DNA of 64,000 nt. Source: Pelagibacterales bacterium SAG-MED09. GTDB lineage: Bacteria > Pseudomonadota > Alphaproteobacteria > Pelagibacterales > Pelagibacteraceae. This document shows positions 1 to 8,101 of the stretch, piece by piece. The DNA lies in the NCBI GenBank assembly GCA_014654245.1, contig JACWDG010000002.1, forward strand, positions 1-64,000. Reading direction: 5' to 3'. How positions within the stretch are numbered: position 1 is the first letter of the stretch; every line of letters begins with the position of its first letter. The notes under the pieces are model-generated. The model ran no database searches, was not told the DNA's origin, and saw only the letters and a list, made by a program, of their open reading frames with translations. Made by a program: the position numbers and the translations under genes.

Positions 1-327
1 AGAAGTTCCTACTGTTTTAAGGCTTAAATATCTAAAAATCTCTCCGAAACCAGGAATATGTTTATCAGCAACTATTTCTAATGCCTCGGGTGTAATATCA
101 CGTCCAGTTAAACCTGTTCCTCCTGTTGTAATAATCACATCTATTTGTTTATTTTGAAGCCACTCTTTGAGGATTATAACAATATCGTCTTTATTATCTT
201 TGCAAATTTTTCGATTAACTAAATTATGTTTAGCTTCGTCAATTTTTTTTACAAGGATTGCTCCCGACTTATCATTATCAATAGTTCTTGTATCTGTTAC
301 GGTTAATAATGCTATATTTACTTTCAT
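1..327 (-). CDS. moaB: Molybdenum cofactor biosynthesis protein MoaB (3'-truncated by window edge)
   Basis: The reverse strand reads in frame from an ATG at 327 to base 1, giving the first 109 residues. It opens with MKVNIALLTVTDTR and contains TTGGTGLTGRDITPEAL, the MoaB/MogA/MoeA-type molybdopterin-binding signature. The family adenylylates molybdopterin in the cytoplasm during molybdenum cofactor synthesis. The C-terminus lies outside the window. It diverges from the TauE-like gene with only 14 bases between start codons. A moeA gene lies at the other end of the window, so both late cofactor steps are encoded in this region. MoaB versus MogA cannot be fully separated on the visible part; MoaB fits the compact N-terminus. 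Confidence 0.88.
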   Translation of the reverse strand, partial: MKVNIALLTVTDTRTIDNDKSGAILVKKIDEAKHNLVNRKICKDNKDDIVIILKEWLQNKQIDVIITTGGTGLTGRDITPEALEIVADKHIPGFGEIFRYLSLKTVGTS

Positions 328-341
328 AAAATTTTTTTGAG

Positions 342-1088
342 ATGATTATATTACCAATATTATTTTTTATAACAGCTATTTTATATTCTAGTGTTGGTTT
401 TGGAGGAGGATCTACCTATTTAGCTTTGATGTTAATTTGGGATATTCCTTACTATATTTTCCCAATAGTAGCTTTATTTTGTAATATTATCGTAGTATCT
501 GGAAATTCAATAAATTACATAAGATCAAGCAATCTTAATTTAAAATTACTTTTACCCTATCTAATAGGATCTATACCTTTTGCTTTTTATGGAGCTTCTT
601 TACAAATTTCTAAAAACTTTTTTGAAATAATATTATTTTTAATTTTAACTGTTGCTGGCATATTGCTGTTCATCGAAAGCAGATCTTTAAAAAATAAAGA
701 GTTTAAGATAAATGAAATACCAAAAATTTTTTCAATCCTAATTGGATCAGTTATTGGTTTTTTTTCAGGATTAGTAGGAATTGGTGGAGGCATCTTTTTA
801 AGTCCTATTCTTTTTCTTATAAAAGCAGGACATCCAAAACAAATAGCTACCTCAGCATCTTTGTTTATTTTAATTAATTCTATATTTGGTGTAGCTGGAC
901 AAATCACTAAGGATATTGTTTTTGACAAATTTATAGATTTCTTGCCACTATTTTTAGCAGTTTTAATTGGAGGACAAATTGGAAATTTCTTAAATATAAA
1001 GTTTTTATCTAATAAAATATTAGCATTATTAACTTCATTGCTAGTCATATTTGTTGCTGCAAGAATGGGATTAAGGATCTTACCATAA
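342..1088 (+). CDS. TauE/SafE family membrane exporter (sulfite/organosulfur type)
   Basis: A 248-residue polytopic membrane protein with about eight hydrophobic helices. It carries the two family half-repeats, each with a glycine-rich loop: SSVGFGGGSTYLALM near the N-terminus and SGLVGIGGGIFLSPIL near residue 148. The TauE/SafE (COG0730) family exports sulfite, sulfoacetate or related anions from the cytoplasm, but the substrate cannot be read from sequence. The ATG at 342 places the first helix at the extreme N-terminus, as usual. It is divergent from moaB with a 14-base gap, so its promoter probably lies within the moaB coding region. Family call is firm, substrate unknown. Confidence 0.85.
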   Translation: MIILPILFFITAILYSSVGFGGGSTYLALMLIWDIPYYIFPIVALFCNIIVVSGNSINYIRSSNLNLKLLLPYLIGSIPFAFYGASLQISKNFFEIILFLILTVAGILLFIESRSLKNKEFKINEIPKIFSILIGSVIGFFSGLVGIGGGIFLSPILFLIKAGHPKQIATSASLFILINSIFGVAGQITKDIVFDKFIDFLPLFLAVLIGGQIGNFLNIKFLSNKILALLTSLLVIFVAARMGLRILP

Positions 1089-1126
1089 TCTTGATTTAAT
1101 TAACTTTTGCTATATTTATTATTCTA

Positions 1127-1717
1127 GTGAAAAATATCAAACCCTTTGGACCGTCAATTGGAAAAACCAAAATATCAAATAAATTTTTTGATAAATTAAA
1201 TAAAGAGTTTGATGATAAATCTAAATCAAAAAAAATTGACTATAGTTCTAAACTAGCTAGTCAAATAAAAAATGAAATCAAAATTTCAAATAAATTTATT
1301 AAGCAAAATTTAGAAAAAGAATTGAAAAACAATATTAAACAATTTTTGTCTAACGAAAAGATTAAAAATATTAGAGAAATTAAGATCCTTAATCTATGGG
1401 TGGTTAGACAATTTAAAGGCGAATATAATCCTATACATTATCATGATGGAGATTTATCTGGTGTTGGTTATTTAAAGTTACCAAAAAATATGATTAATAA
1501 TAAATTGATAAAAAATAAAAAGTTAAAAACTAATGGAACAATAGATTTCATTAATGGCCAAAGAGGTTTCTTAAGTAAAAGTATTTATAATGTTATCCCA
1601 AAAATCAAAGATTTAATAATTTTCCCGAACTACTTGATGCACACAGCTTATCCATTTAATATTAAAGGTGAACGCAGATCTTTCTCTTTCAATGCAAAGA
1701 TTATATTTAAAAAGTAA
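1127..1717 (+). CDS. Putative 2OG-Fe(II) oxygenase-like protein
   Basis: 196 residues from a GTG start. The Lys-rich N-terminal half is featureless. The C-terminal half looks like the small 2-oxoglutarate/Fe(II) oxygenase family seen in marine bacteria and phages: NPIHYHDGDLSGVGYL supplies candidate metal ligands His104/His106 and Asp107, MHTAYPF supplies His172, and GERRSFSFNA supplies an arginine (about Arg183) placed to hold 2-oxoglutarate. Such enzymes hydroxylate proteins or small molecules; the substrate is unknown. It sits 38 bases after the TauE-like gene and 8 before the homocysteine methyltransferase, probably co-transcribed. The fold assignment is motif-based inference. Confidence 0.6.
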   Translation: MKNIKPFGPSIGKTKISNKFFDKLNKEFDDKSKSKKIDYSSKLASQIKNEIKISNKFIKQNLEKELKNNIKQFLSNEKIKNIREIKILNLWVVRQFKGEYNPIHYHDGDLSGVGYLKLPKNMINNKLIKNKKLKTNGTIDFINGQRGFLSKSIYNVIPKIKDLIIFPNYLMHTAYPFNIKGERRSFSFNAKIIFKK

Positions 1718-1725
1718 CAAATGTA

Positions 1726-2631
1726 ATGGATTTAAATTTTTTTAAAAATATTAGAATTTTAGATGGAGGGACGGGACAGGAGCTTCTATCAAGGGGGTTG
1801 GAAGCGAATGGTACGCTTTGGAGTGCAAATGCTTTACTACAAGACAAATATCATGAACTTCTATTAAACACTCACTTAGATTTTATTAAAGCTGGTGCTG
1901 AAGTTATTGTTACTGCTACTTTTGCTACAAGAAGAAAAAGATTAAAGGATAACCAAATTGAAGATAAGTTTGAATATCTAAATAAAAAAGCTGGAGAAAT
2001 CGCACTTAAAGCAAAAAAAGAATTTCCCAATACATTAATTGCTGGAGGTTTACCTCCTCAAAATTTAACCTATCAAGCTGATTATAGTAATGAAAGAGAA
2101 ATTACTAATAACTTTAATGAACAAGCTAAAGTATTAAACCCTTATATAGACTTTTTTTATTTTGATGTATTGAGTAGTATAAAAGAATTTAAATGCGGAA
2201 TTAAAGCAATTAAAGAATTTCAAAAACCATACTTAGTTGGTATTCATATTTCAGAAGGAACCAGTCTCCCAAGTGGAGAAAAGATATCAAAAATAAAAGA
2301 TGTAATTGATAATAAAGTTTTAGGAGTTATTCTTTCTTGTATTTCTCCAGAAAATTATGAAACAAATTTAAAAGAAGTTAAAAATCTTGGAGTCCCGTTT
2401 GGTTTTAAATTAAATGGATATATAACAACAAAACCTAGCACTAGTTACACTGAAAATTATTTGAAAAGTAAAACAGGAAATCCAATAGAGGTTTTGGGTA
2501 AAAGAGAAGATCTAACTCCAAATAAAATGGCTAGAATAGTTAAAAAGTTTAAAGATGCTGGAGCTACTATACTTGGGGGATGTTGTGAAACAAAACCTTC
2601 ACATATTGAGGCAATTTCAAGACTTAAATAA
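1726..2631 (+). CDS. Homocysteine S-methyltransferase family protein
   Basis: 301 residues, the normal length of the MmuM/BHMT-type zinc methyltransferases (COG2040). It has the ILDGGTGQELLSRG N-terminus and three zinc-ligand cysteines: Cys205 in ILSCISPENY and Cys286-Cys287 in ILGGCCETKPSH. These enzymes move a methyl group from S-methylmethionine, betaine or a related donor to homocysteine to make methionine in the cytoplasm. The donor cannot be told from sequence; S-methylmethionine-like (MmuM) is the closer match in length. Its stop codon overlaps the stop of the convergent DMT transporter by 8 bases. Confidence 0.85.
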   Translation: MDLNFFKNIRILDGGTGQELLSRGLEANGTLWSANALLQDKYHELLLNTHLDFIKAGAEVIVTATFATRRKRLKDNQIEDKFEYLNKKAGEIALKAKKEFPNTLIAGGLPPQNLTYQADYSNEREITNNFNEQAKVLNPYIDFFYFDVLSSIKEFKCGIKAIKEFQKPYLVGIHISEGTSLPSGEKISKIKDVIDNKVLGVILSCISPENYETNLKEVKNLGVPFGFKLNGYITTKPSTSYTENYLKSKTGNPIEVLGKREDLTPNKMARIVKKFKDAGATILGGCCETKPSHIEAISRLK

Positions 2632-3511
2632 CTTTTTTATTATCTGCTTTTTTAACAAAGTAAATACCAATACAAACAGCTATTAAAGATATTAATACTT
2701 TAATAGTTATTAATTCTTTTAAAAAAACATATCCTAAGATAGTTCCAAAAATTGGTATTAAGTAAGAAACTTGTGATTGAAAAATTAAACCATTATTTTT
2801 TAAGATCCTAAATCTTAATAACCAAGCTAGTCCTGTTGGAACAATTCCTAGATATATTACTGATATTAAAGAATCAGTTCTTGGAATTGTTTGCCAAGGT
2901 TGTTCGATAAAGCAAACCAATGGGATTAAAATTATAATTGCCCAGATTAATATTGATCCTGTTACATTTTCATTCTTTTTCTTGCTAATTTTCAAAGTTA
3001 AAACTCCCCCTATTACATAACAAGTTGATCCAAGCAAAATTAATAATGCAGATAAAAAATTATTTTCATCAATTAGAATATTGTCTGAAAATAAAAATAC
3101 TATTCCTGAGAATCCAATTAAAATTCCAAATGTTTTAACCAAATTAAATTTTTCATTTTTAGTGTAAAAATGACCTAAAACTGTTGAGCTTAATGGTGTA
3201 GTAGACATTAAAATCGCTGCTAGATTACTTTGCACAGACTTTACTCCATAAGCTATTAAAAAAAATGGAGCAACTAAATTAATAAATCCTATCATTGCAA
3301 ACCAATGCCAATCTTTTGAAAAGGCTTCTATCTTAATATCTTTGTAATAACAAAGGAGTAAAACAGGAATTGCTCCAAATAAAACTCTCAAGAATGCGAT
3401 TGTGATAGGTCCAAAAGAATATGTGGCAATCTTAATATTAAAAAATGCTGAGGCCCAGATTAGAGCTAATACTGTTAATAAAATGTAGTCAATTAATTTT
3501 GGTTGTCTCAT
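2624..3511 (-). CDS. DMT superfamily transporter (EamA family)
   Basis: A 295-residue inner-membrane protein with ten predicted helices in two EamA repeats. The first begins at LIWASAFFNIKIATY and the second at about residue 150. EamA proteins export or import amino acids and other small metabolites; the substrate is not predictable. Its ATG overlaps the stop of the upstream YbaK-like gene in an ATGA junction, so the two are probably translationally coupled. The tail ends VKKADNKKVI, facing the cytoplasm. It is one of three EamA-type transporters in this window. Confidence 0.85.
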   Translation of the reverse strand: MRQPKLIDYILLTVLALIWASAFFNIKIATYSFGPITIAFLRVLFGAIPVLLLCYYKDIKIEAFSKDWHWFAMIGFINLVAPFFLIAYGVKSVQSNLAAILMSTTPLSSTVLGHFYTKNEKFNLVKTFGILIGFSGIVFLFSDNILIDENNFLSALLILLGSTCYVIGGVLTLKISKKKNENVTGSILIWAIIILIPLVCFIEQPWQTIPRTDSLISVIYLGIVPTGLAWLLRFRILKNNGLIFQSQVSYLIPIFGTILGYVFLKELITIKVLISLIAVCIGIYFVKKADNKKVI

Positions 3512-3990
3512 TCTGTTAACTCTTTAATTTCACCAGATGTTAATTTTATTAATTGTTTATATTCTATTTTGAAAACACAATTTGGATGACCAGCTGCTGC
3601 AAAAACTGTTTTAAATCTTTCTAAATTGTTATCAACATAGATTTTTATTTTATTTAGATGACCTACCGGTGAAACACCACCAATTGTAAAACCTGTAATT
3701 TTTTTAACATCAACAGGATTTGCCATTGATACATCTTTTTCATTTAAAATTTTTTTAAGTTTTTTTAATGAGCACTTTTTATCTCCTGATATTAGACAAA
3801 GTACAAAATTATCACTTGCACTAAAAAGTAAACTTTTAACAATTGCTCCAACATTGCAACCTAAAGCTGTAGCTGCATCTTGTGCTGTCCTAGCTGTTTG
3901 TTCCAAACAGACAATGCTAAGGTTAGGATCAAATTTTTTAACAGCTTTTTCAGCTCTTTTAACTGGTTCTTTATTAAGTATTTGGTTCAC
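3508..3990 (-). CDS. ybaK: YbaK/EbsC-family aminoacyl-tRNA deacylase (Cys-tRNA(Pro) type)
   Basis: Family members hydrolyse mischarged aminoacyl-tRNA, typically Cys-tRNA(Pro), in trans. The core is clear: ARTAQDAATALGCNVGAIVKSLLF holds the conserved lysine, followed by a GDKKCSLKKLKK helix and FTIGGVSPVGH loop. The frame is open back to a GTG at 4035 (175 residues), but the family is usually near 155-160 residues. The GTG at 3990 gives 160 residues beginning MNQILNKEPVKRAEKAVKKF, which I prefer. No strong Shine-Dalgarno site decides between them. The ATGA junction with the downstream transporter suggests one operon. Confidence 0.8.
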   Translation of the reverse strand: MNQILNKEPVKRAEKAVKKFDPNLSIVCLEQTARTAQDAATALGCNVGAIVKSLLFSASDNFVLCLISGDKKCSLKKLKKILNEKDVSMANPVDVKKITGFTIGGVSPVGHLNKIKIYVDNNLERFKTVFAAAGHPNCVFKIEYKQLIKLTSGEIKELTE

Positions 3991-4017
3991 AGTTTTATTA
4001 AATAGTTGTTTAATAAT

Positions 4018-4053
4018 ATTGCATAAATACACCACTTATGTGAAAATTGCATA
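4018..4053 (+). promoter_or_regulatory. Paired ATTGCATA repeats upstream of glnA
   Basis: The octamer ATTGCATA occurs at 4018-4025 and again at 4046-4053, 28 bases apart, in the region between the divergent ybaK-like gene and glnA. TTGCAT resembles a -35 element, but I cannot find a convincing -10 at the right spacing for either copy. Related ATGCAA/ATGCAT copies recur downstream of glnA at 5737-5764. The repeats may be regulator sites or promoter parts; function is not shown. Confidence 0.35.
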
Positions 4054-4121
4054 GGTGTTATTTATTAAATAAGCAATATTTTTAATGATTATTTTGTTAA
4101 TTACCATCTACAGAATTACAT

Positions 4122-4126
4122 AGGAG
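4122..4126 (+). promoter_or_regulatory. Ribosome binding site of glnA
   Basis: AGGAG lies 5 bases before the glnA ATG at 4132. It is one of the few strong Shine-Dalgarno sites in the window and fixes the glnA start. Confidence 0.75.
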
Positions 4127-4131
4127 ACTAA

Positions 4132-5538
4132 ATGAGTGCAGCAAATGTTTTAAAATTTATTAAAGATAAAGAGGCAGAATTTGTGGATCTTAGATTTACT
4201 GATCCAAGAGGTAAACTTCAACACTTAACCATGGACGTAGGTGTTGTTGATGAAGATATGCTTAAAAATGGAGTTTTTTTTGATGGTTCATCAATTGCAG
4301 GTTGGAAAGCAATAAATGAGTCTGACATGATTTTAAAACCAGATACTGCAAGAATGTTTATGGATCCTTTTACTTCTCATAATACTATAGTGTTATTTTG
4401 TGATATTTTAGATGCAATAAAAAAATCTCCCTATGAAAGAGACCCACGAGGTGTTGCAAAAAAAGCTGAGGAATATTTAAAAGCGTCAGGTATTGGTGAT
4501 AAAGCATTCTTTGGTCCAGAACCTGAATTCTTCGTATTTGATGACGTAAAAATTAAAAATGATATGAATGAATGTGGATTTAAAATTGATAGTAAAGAAG
4601 GCCCATACAATTCAGGTAAAGAATACGAAAATGGAAATATGGGGCATAGACCTCCTATAAAGGGTGGATATTTTCCAGTGCCACCTGTAGATAGCGAACA
4701 AGACATGCGAGGTGAATATCTAAAAAATTTAAAAGAAGTTGGAATTAAAGTTGAAAAACATCATCATGAAGTTGCTCCAAGTCAGCACGAGCTTGGTATG
4801 TATTTTGGAACTTTAGTTGATCAAGCTGATAATGTTCAGTTATATAAATATGTTGTACAAATGGTGACGCACTCATTTGGAAAAACAGCTACATTTATGC
4901 CTAAACCTGTTGCTGGTGATAATGGTTCAGGTATGCATATTCACCAATCTATTTGGAAAGGTGATACTCCAGTATTTTCTGGCGATGCTTATGCTGGTTT
5001 ATCTGAAACAGCTCTAAACTATATTGGTGGAATTTTAAAACATGCCAAAGCAATTAACGCTTTTGCAAATTCTACTACAAATAGTTATAAAAGATTAATA
5101 CCTGGTTTTGAGGCTCCTGTTCTACTTGCGTATTCAGCAAGAAATAGATCTGCTTCTTGTCGTATACCTATTACTTTAAGTAAAAAAGGCGCAAGATGTG
5201 AAATTAGATTTCCTGATGCTTCTGGAAATCCTTATTTAACTTTTGCAGCAATGTTAATGGCTGGACTTGATGGAATTAAAAATAAGATTCACCCAGGTGA
5301 GTCCTTTGACAAAGATTTATATGAATTACCACCAGAAGAAGTTAAATCTATTCCTACTGTTTGTGGCTCTTTAAGGGAAGCGATGGAAAGTTTAGATAAA
5401 GATAGAGAATTTTTAACTCAAGGTAATGTATTTACTGACGATCAGATAGATGCATATATTGCACTTAAGTTTGAGGAAATTCATAAATTTGAACATGCAC
5501 CTCATCCTGTTGAATTTGAGATGTATTACAGTAGCTAA
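4132..5538 (+). CDS. glnA: Glutamine synthetase, type I
   Basis: 468 residues, the standard length of GlnA type I, which makes glutamine from glutamate, ammonium and ATP as a cytoplasmic dodecamer. Visible landmarks are FFDGSSIAGW near residue 50, FGPEPEFFVFD (metal ligands near 128-135), AGDNGSGMHIHQS near 262, NRSASCRIP near 338, and KDLYELPPEE. The tyrosine of that last motif is Tyr397, the same number as the adenylylated tyrosine of enterobacterial GlnA, so control by adenylylation is plausible. A strong AGGAG site precedes it, with paired ATTGCATA repeats further upstream. No PII gene lies beside it. Confidence 0.97.
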   Translation: MSAANVLKFIKDKEAEFVDLRFTDPRGKLQHLTMDVGVVDEDMLKNGVFFDGSSIAGWKAINESDMILKPDTARMFMDPFTSHNTIVLFCDILDAIKKSPYERDPRGVAKKAEEYLKASGIGDKAFFGPEPEFFVFDDVKIKNDMNECGFKIDSKEGPYNSGKEYENGNMGHRPPIKGGYFPVPPVDSEQDMRGEYLKNLKEVGIKVEKHHHEVAPSQHELGMYFGTLVDQADNVQLYKYVVQMVTHSFGKTATFMPKPVAGDNGSGMHIHQSIWKGDTPVFSGDAYAGLSETALNYIGGILKHAKAINAFANSTTNSYKRLIPGFEAPVLLAYSARNRSASCRIPITLSKKGARCEIRFPDASGNPYLTFAAMLMAGLDGIKNKIHPGESFDKDLYELPPEEVKSIPTVCGSLREAMESLDKDREFLTQGNVFTDDQIDAYIALKFEEIHKFEHAPHPVEFEMYYSS

Positions 5539-5545
5539 TAATTAA

Positions 5546-5716
5546 TTACTGTCTAGTTGTTGCTACAGTATCTTTGTTAACGCCTTTTTTTACTACGTAG
5601 TCTTGTGTGCCGTTTGCACCAGTCTCTACTTCTTTTCGTAAATCTTTAAAAAAAGTTTTTTCTTTTAAAGAATCTTTTAGACCTTTAACCAGATTTTTAA
5701 ATTCAAATTTATTCAT
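5546..5716 (-). CDS. Small hypothetical protein, 56 residues
   Basis: An ATG at 5716 opens a 57-codon frame ending in TAA at 5546. The product begins MNKFEFKNLVKGLKDSLKEK and ends KGVNKDTVATTRQ. It is hydrophilic and basic, with no membrane segment or cysteine, and I recognise no family. Reasons to believe it: it fills the otherwise empty space between glnA and sufA, its second half uses codons richer in G and C than random AT-rich filler, and a good promoter (TTGCAT, 17 bases, TATAAC) ends just before its ATG. It lies downstream of the suf operon on the same strand but has its own promoter. Confidence 0.65.
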   Translation of the reverse strand: MNKFEFKNLVKGLKDSLKEKTFFKDLRKEVETGANGTQDYVVKKGVNKDTVATTRQ

Positions 5717-5722
5717 ATGACT

Positions 5723-5751
5723 GTTATATGCTAGATATGCATTTTATGCAA
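5723..5751 (-). promoter_or_regulatory. Predicted promoter of the 56-residue gene
   Basis: Reading the reverse strand, TTGCAT (5751-5746), a 17-base spacer and TATAAC (5728-5723) form a good sigma-70-type promoter. The expected transcription start, 6-7 bases past the -10, falls on the ATG at 5716, implying a leaderless mRNA. ATGCAT/ATGCAA motifs overlap and flank it at 5737-5764. Confidence 0.55.
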
Positions 5752-5782
5752 TACTGCTATGCAACTTATGGAGTATATTTGT

Positions 5783-6118
5783 TTAATCTATTTTAAATGA
5801 CTCACCACAACCACATCTTTCTGTTTCATTAGGATTATTAAAGACAAAAGTTGAGGAAAATTCCTCTTTTTTGTAGTCCATTTCAGTTCCTAACAAGTAC
5901 ATAACTGCAGCTGAATCTATAAATACTTTGACCCCTTTATCCTCAATTACTTCATCATTTGGATTAATTTCTTTTGAATATTCCATAACATAAGACATAC
6001 CTGCACATCCTCCAGATTTAACAGAAACTCTAACACCAACTGAGTCTTTTTGAGCGCTAGACATTATTTCTTTAATTCTTGATGCCGCATTATCACTTAA
6101 CTTAATAATAGAATTCAT
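5783..6118 (-). CDS. sufA: Iron-sulfur cluster carrier of the SufA/ErpA (HesB-like) family
   Basis: 111 residues, typical of A-type carriers, which accept a cluster from the SUF scaffold and pass it to apoproteins. The three conserved cysteines are present: Cys38 in SGGCAGMSY and Cys102/Cys104 in RCGCGESF at the C-terminus. It is the last gene of the suf operon, its start overlapping the sufT stop by one base (TAATG). SufA, IscA and ErpA cannot be separated by motif alone; the suf context favours SufA or an ErpA-like general carrier. Confidence 0.88.
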   Translation of the reverse strand: MNSIIKLSDNAASRIKEIMSSAQKDSVGVRVSVKSGGCAGMSYVMEYSKEINPNDEVIEDKGVKVFIDSAAVMYLLGTEMDYKKEEFSSTFVFNNPNETERCGCGESFKID

Positions 6119-6414
6119 TATAAATTTAACTCCAATTTTGCAGCATCAGACATCATATCTTTCGTCCAAGGTGGATCCCAAACTAATTGAAGATCTACGT
6201 CGTCAATTTCATCAACTTGCATCGCACCATCTTTAACTTCTTTTGGTAAACTTTCTGCTACAGGACAATTTGGTGTCGTTAAGGTCATTTTTATTTCTGC
6301 TTTTCGGCCATCTACTTTTATATCATAAATCAAACCAAGTTCATAGATATTCACTGGCAGTTCAGGATCATAGATTTTTCTAATTTCCTCAATGATCTTA
6401 TCTTTAATTTCCAT
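6118..6414 (-). CDS. sufT: SUF system protein SufT (DUF59/MIP18 family)
   Basis: 98 residues of the DUF59 family, with IYDPELPVNIYELGLIYDI near the N-terminus and MTLTTPNCPVAESLP holding the conserved cysteine, then VWDPPWTKDMMSDAAK near the end. SufT-type proteins assist iron-sulfur cluster maturation or delivery. It lies 5 bases after the sufU-like gene and is coupled to sufA, so co-expression with the SUF machinery is evident. Related PaaD proteins act in phenylacetate breakdown, but the neighbours rule that out here. Confidence 0.88.
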   Translation of the reverse strand: MEIKDKIIEEIRKIYDPELPVNIYELGLIYDIKVDGRKAEIKMTLTTPNCPVAESLPKEVKDGAMQVDEIDDVDLQLVWDPPWTKDMMSDAAKLELNL

Positions 6415-6419
6415 AAATA

Positions 6420-6884
6420 TTAGCTTTCTGTACTTATTTCTTTTCCATCATTTTCCATTGCTGAAACTAAAGTATGCCACGATAAAGTAGCACATTTAAC
6501 TCTCATTGGATATTGTTTAACGCCTGATAAACACATTAATTTAGTTTTTTCGTCCTCTTTTAATAAATTAGTTTTTAATTCTGGATTTTCCTTTATCATC
6601 CCTAAGAAATCTTCAATAATTTCTTTAGCTTCATTATCACTTTTTCCTTTTATCAAGTCAGTCATTATTGATGCTGAGGCCATTGAAATAGCACATCCAC
6701 TTCCTTCAAACGATATATTTTCAACTTTTCTTTGATCGTTAAGTTTTAAATAAATATGAACATTATCACCACATAATGGATTGTTTCCCTTTGCATTTTT
6801 ATTAAAATTTTCAGTCTTTCCTAAATTTCTAGGATTCTTTCCATGTTCTAAAATTAGTTCTTGATAAAGTTCTTTTAAATTCAT
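6420..6884 (-). CDS. sufU: SufU/IscU-type protein of the SUF operon
   Basis: 154 residues. It has the three cysteines and the aspartate of the SufU/IscU fold: Cys38 and Asp40 in LCGDN, Cys64 in GSGCAIS and Cys131 in VKCATLSW. The insertion between the second and third cysteines (about residues 75-125) is the SufU rather than IscU arrangement. SufU proteins mainly receive sulfur from SufS and relay it to SufBCD. No sufE gene is present in the operon, so this protein probably fills that role. Start overlaps the sufS stop in an ATGA junction. Confidence 0.9.
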   Translation of the reverse strand: MNLKELYQELILEHGKNPRNLGKTENFNKNAKGNNPLCGDNVHIYLKLNDQRKVENISFEGSGCAISMASASIMTDLIKGKSDNEAKEIIEDFLGMIKENPELKTNLLKEDEKTKLMCLSGVKQYPMRVKCATLSWHTLVSAMENDGKEISTES

Positions 6885-8101
6885 TTTAAATCAAAAATTT
6901 TTTTACAATTATTAATTCCATCATTTAATTTATCTAAATCATCCTTAGTATTATAAACTCCTAAAGATGCTCTTGCACTTGCAGATATATTCAATTTATC
7001 ATGAAGTATTTGGCAACAATGGTGACCTGCTCTAATTGCTACTCCAGTTTCATCTAAAATAGTTGCAATATCATGTGGATGGATTCCTTCAATTGTAAAA
7101 GATAATACTCCACCACGCTCCTTGGGATTTCCAATTAGTTTAACAGAATTATTTTTCTGTAAAATTTCTTGACCATGTTCTATTAATTCTTTTTCATGTT
7201 TGATAATGTTTTCAATTCCAATACTTTCTAAAAACTTTATCGACTGATCAAAAGCAATAACTTGGGCTGTTGCCATTGTTCCTGCTTCATATTTATTTGG
7301 GAGGTCTCCATATGAAATTCTATCTTTTTTTACTTCATTAATCATACCTCCTCCGCCTTGATAAGGAGGAAGTTGTTCAAGCCATTTTTTTTTGCCATAC
7401 AAAACTCCTAATCCTGTTGGTCCATACATTTTATGACATGAGATTGCATAAAAATCACAATCTAAATCTTGCATATCTAACTTAAGATGAGGTCCTCCCT
7501 GGCATCCGTCCACTACAACAATTATACCTTTTGAATGAGCTAATTGAGTTATTTCTTTGATAGGAAGAATAGAGCCAGTTACATTTGATAAATGTGTAAT
7601 TGCTATAACTTTGGTTTTATTTGTTATCTCTTTTTCTATGTTTTCAATCGGAATATCACCGTCTTCATTGATTTCAGCAAACTTTATTTTTACATTTTTA
7701 GATTTCCTCAAAAAATGCCAGGGTACATAATTTGAGTGATGTTCTAATTCAGTGATCAAAATCTCATCATTTGGCTCTATGATAGTTTGGCCAAGGGTAT
7801 TTGCTACTAAGTTTAAAGCCTCTGTTGCTCCTTTGGTAAAAACAATCTCATTCTTATCCTTTGCATTAATATATTTTTGAACTGAAGATCTTGTATTTTC
7901 ATATAAATTTGTTGCTGCTACAGCTAAATAATGAACACTTCTTCCAACATTAGAAAACTGTTTAGAATAAAAATCATTTATTCTATCTAAAACAACTTTA
8001 GGTTTTTGCGATGAATTAGCACTATCTAAATAAACTAGATCATTATTATGAATTTTTTCATCAAAAATTGGAAATTCTTTTTTAATCTTGTTAATATTCA
8101 T
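6881..8101 (-). CDS. sufS: Cysteine desulfurase SufS
   Basis: 406 residues, PLP-dependent. It removes sulfur from cysteine as an enzyme-bound persulfide for cluster assembly. Lys224 in AISCHKMYGPTG is the PLP lysine, ELEHHSNYVPW near residue 119 is the cofactor-stacking histidine region, and Cys362 in RAGHHCCQ is the persulfide cysteine; the short surrounding loop is the group II (SufS) pattern. It lies between sufD and sufU, with ATGA overlaps at both ends. Confidence 0.95.
   Translation of the reverse strand: MNINKIKKEFPIFDEKIHNNDLVYLDSANSSQKPKVVLDRINDFYSKQFSNVGRSVHYLAVAATNLYENTRSSVQKYINAKDKNEIVFTKGATEALNLVANTLGQTIIEPNDEILITELEHHSNYVPWHFLRKSKNVKIKFAEINEDGDIPIENIEKEITNKTKVIAITHLSNVTGSILPIKEITQLAHSKGIIVVVDGCQGGPHLKLDMQDLDCDFYAISCHKMYGPTGLGVLYGKKKWLEQLPPYQGGGGMINEVKKDRISYGDLPNKYEAGTMATAQVIAFDQSIKFLESIGIENIIKHEKELIEHGQEILQKNNSVKLIGNPKERGGVLSFTIEGIHPHDIATILDETGVAIRAGHHCCQILHDKLNISASARASLGVYNTKDDLDKLNDGINNCKKIFDLK

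Noticed and set aside
587-1048. 153-codon reverse-strand frame inside the TauE-like gene
   Set aside because: Fully antisense to a clear membrane protein gene; the translation has no family features and reflects AT-rich codon shadows. The same applies to reverse frames at 4431-4706, 28214-28573 and 39828-40160.
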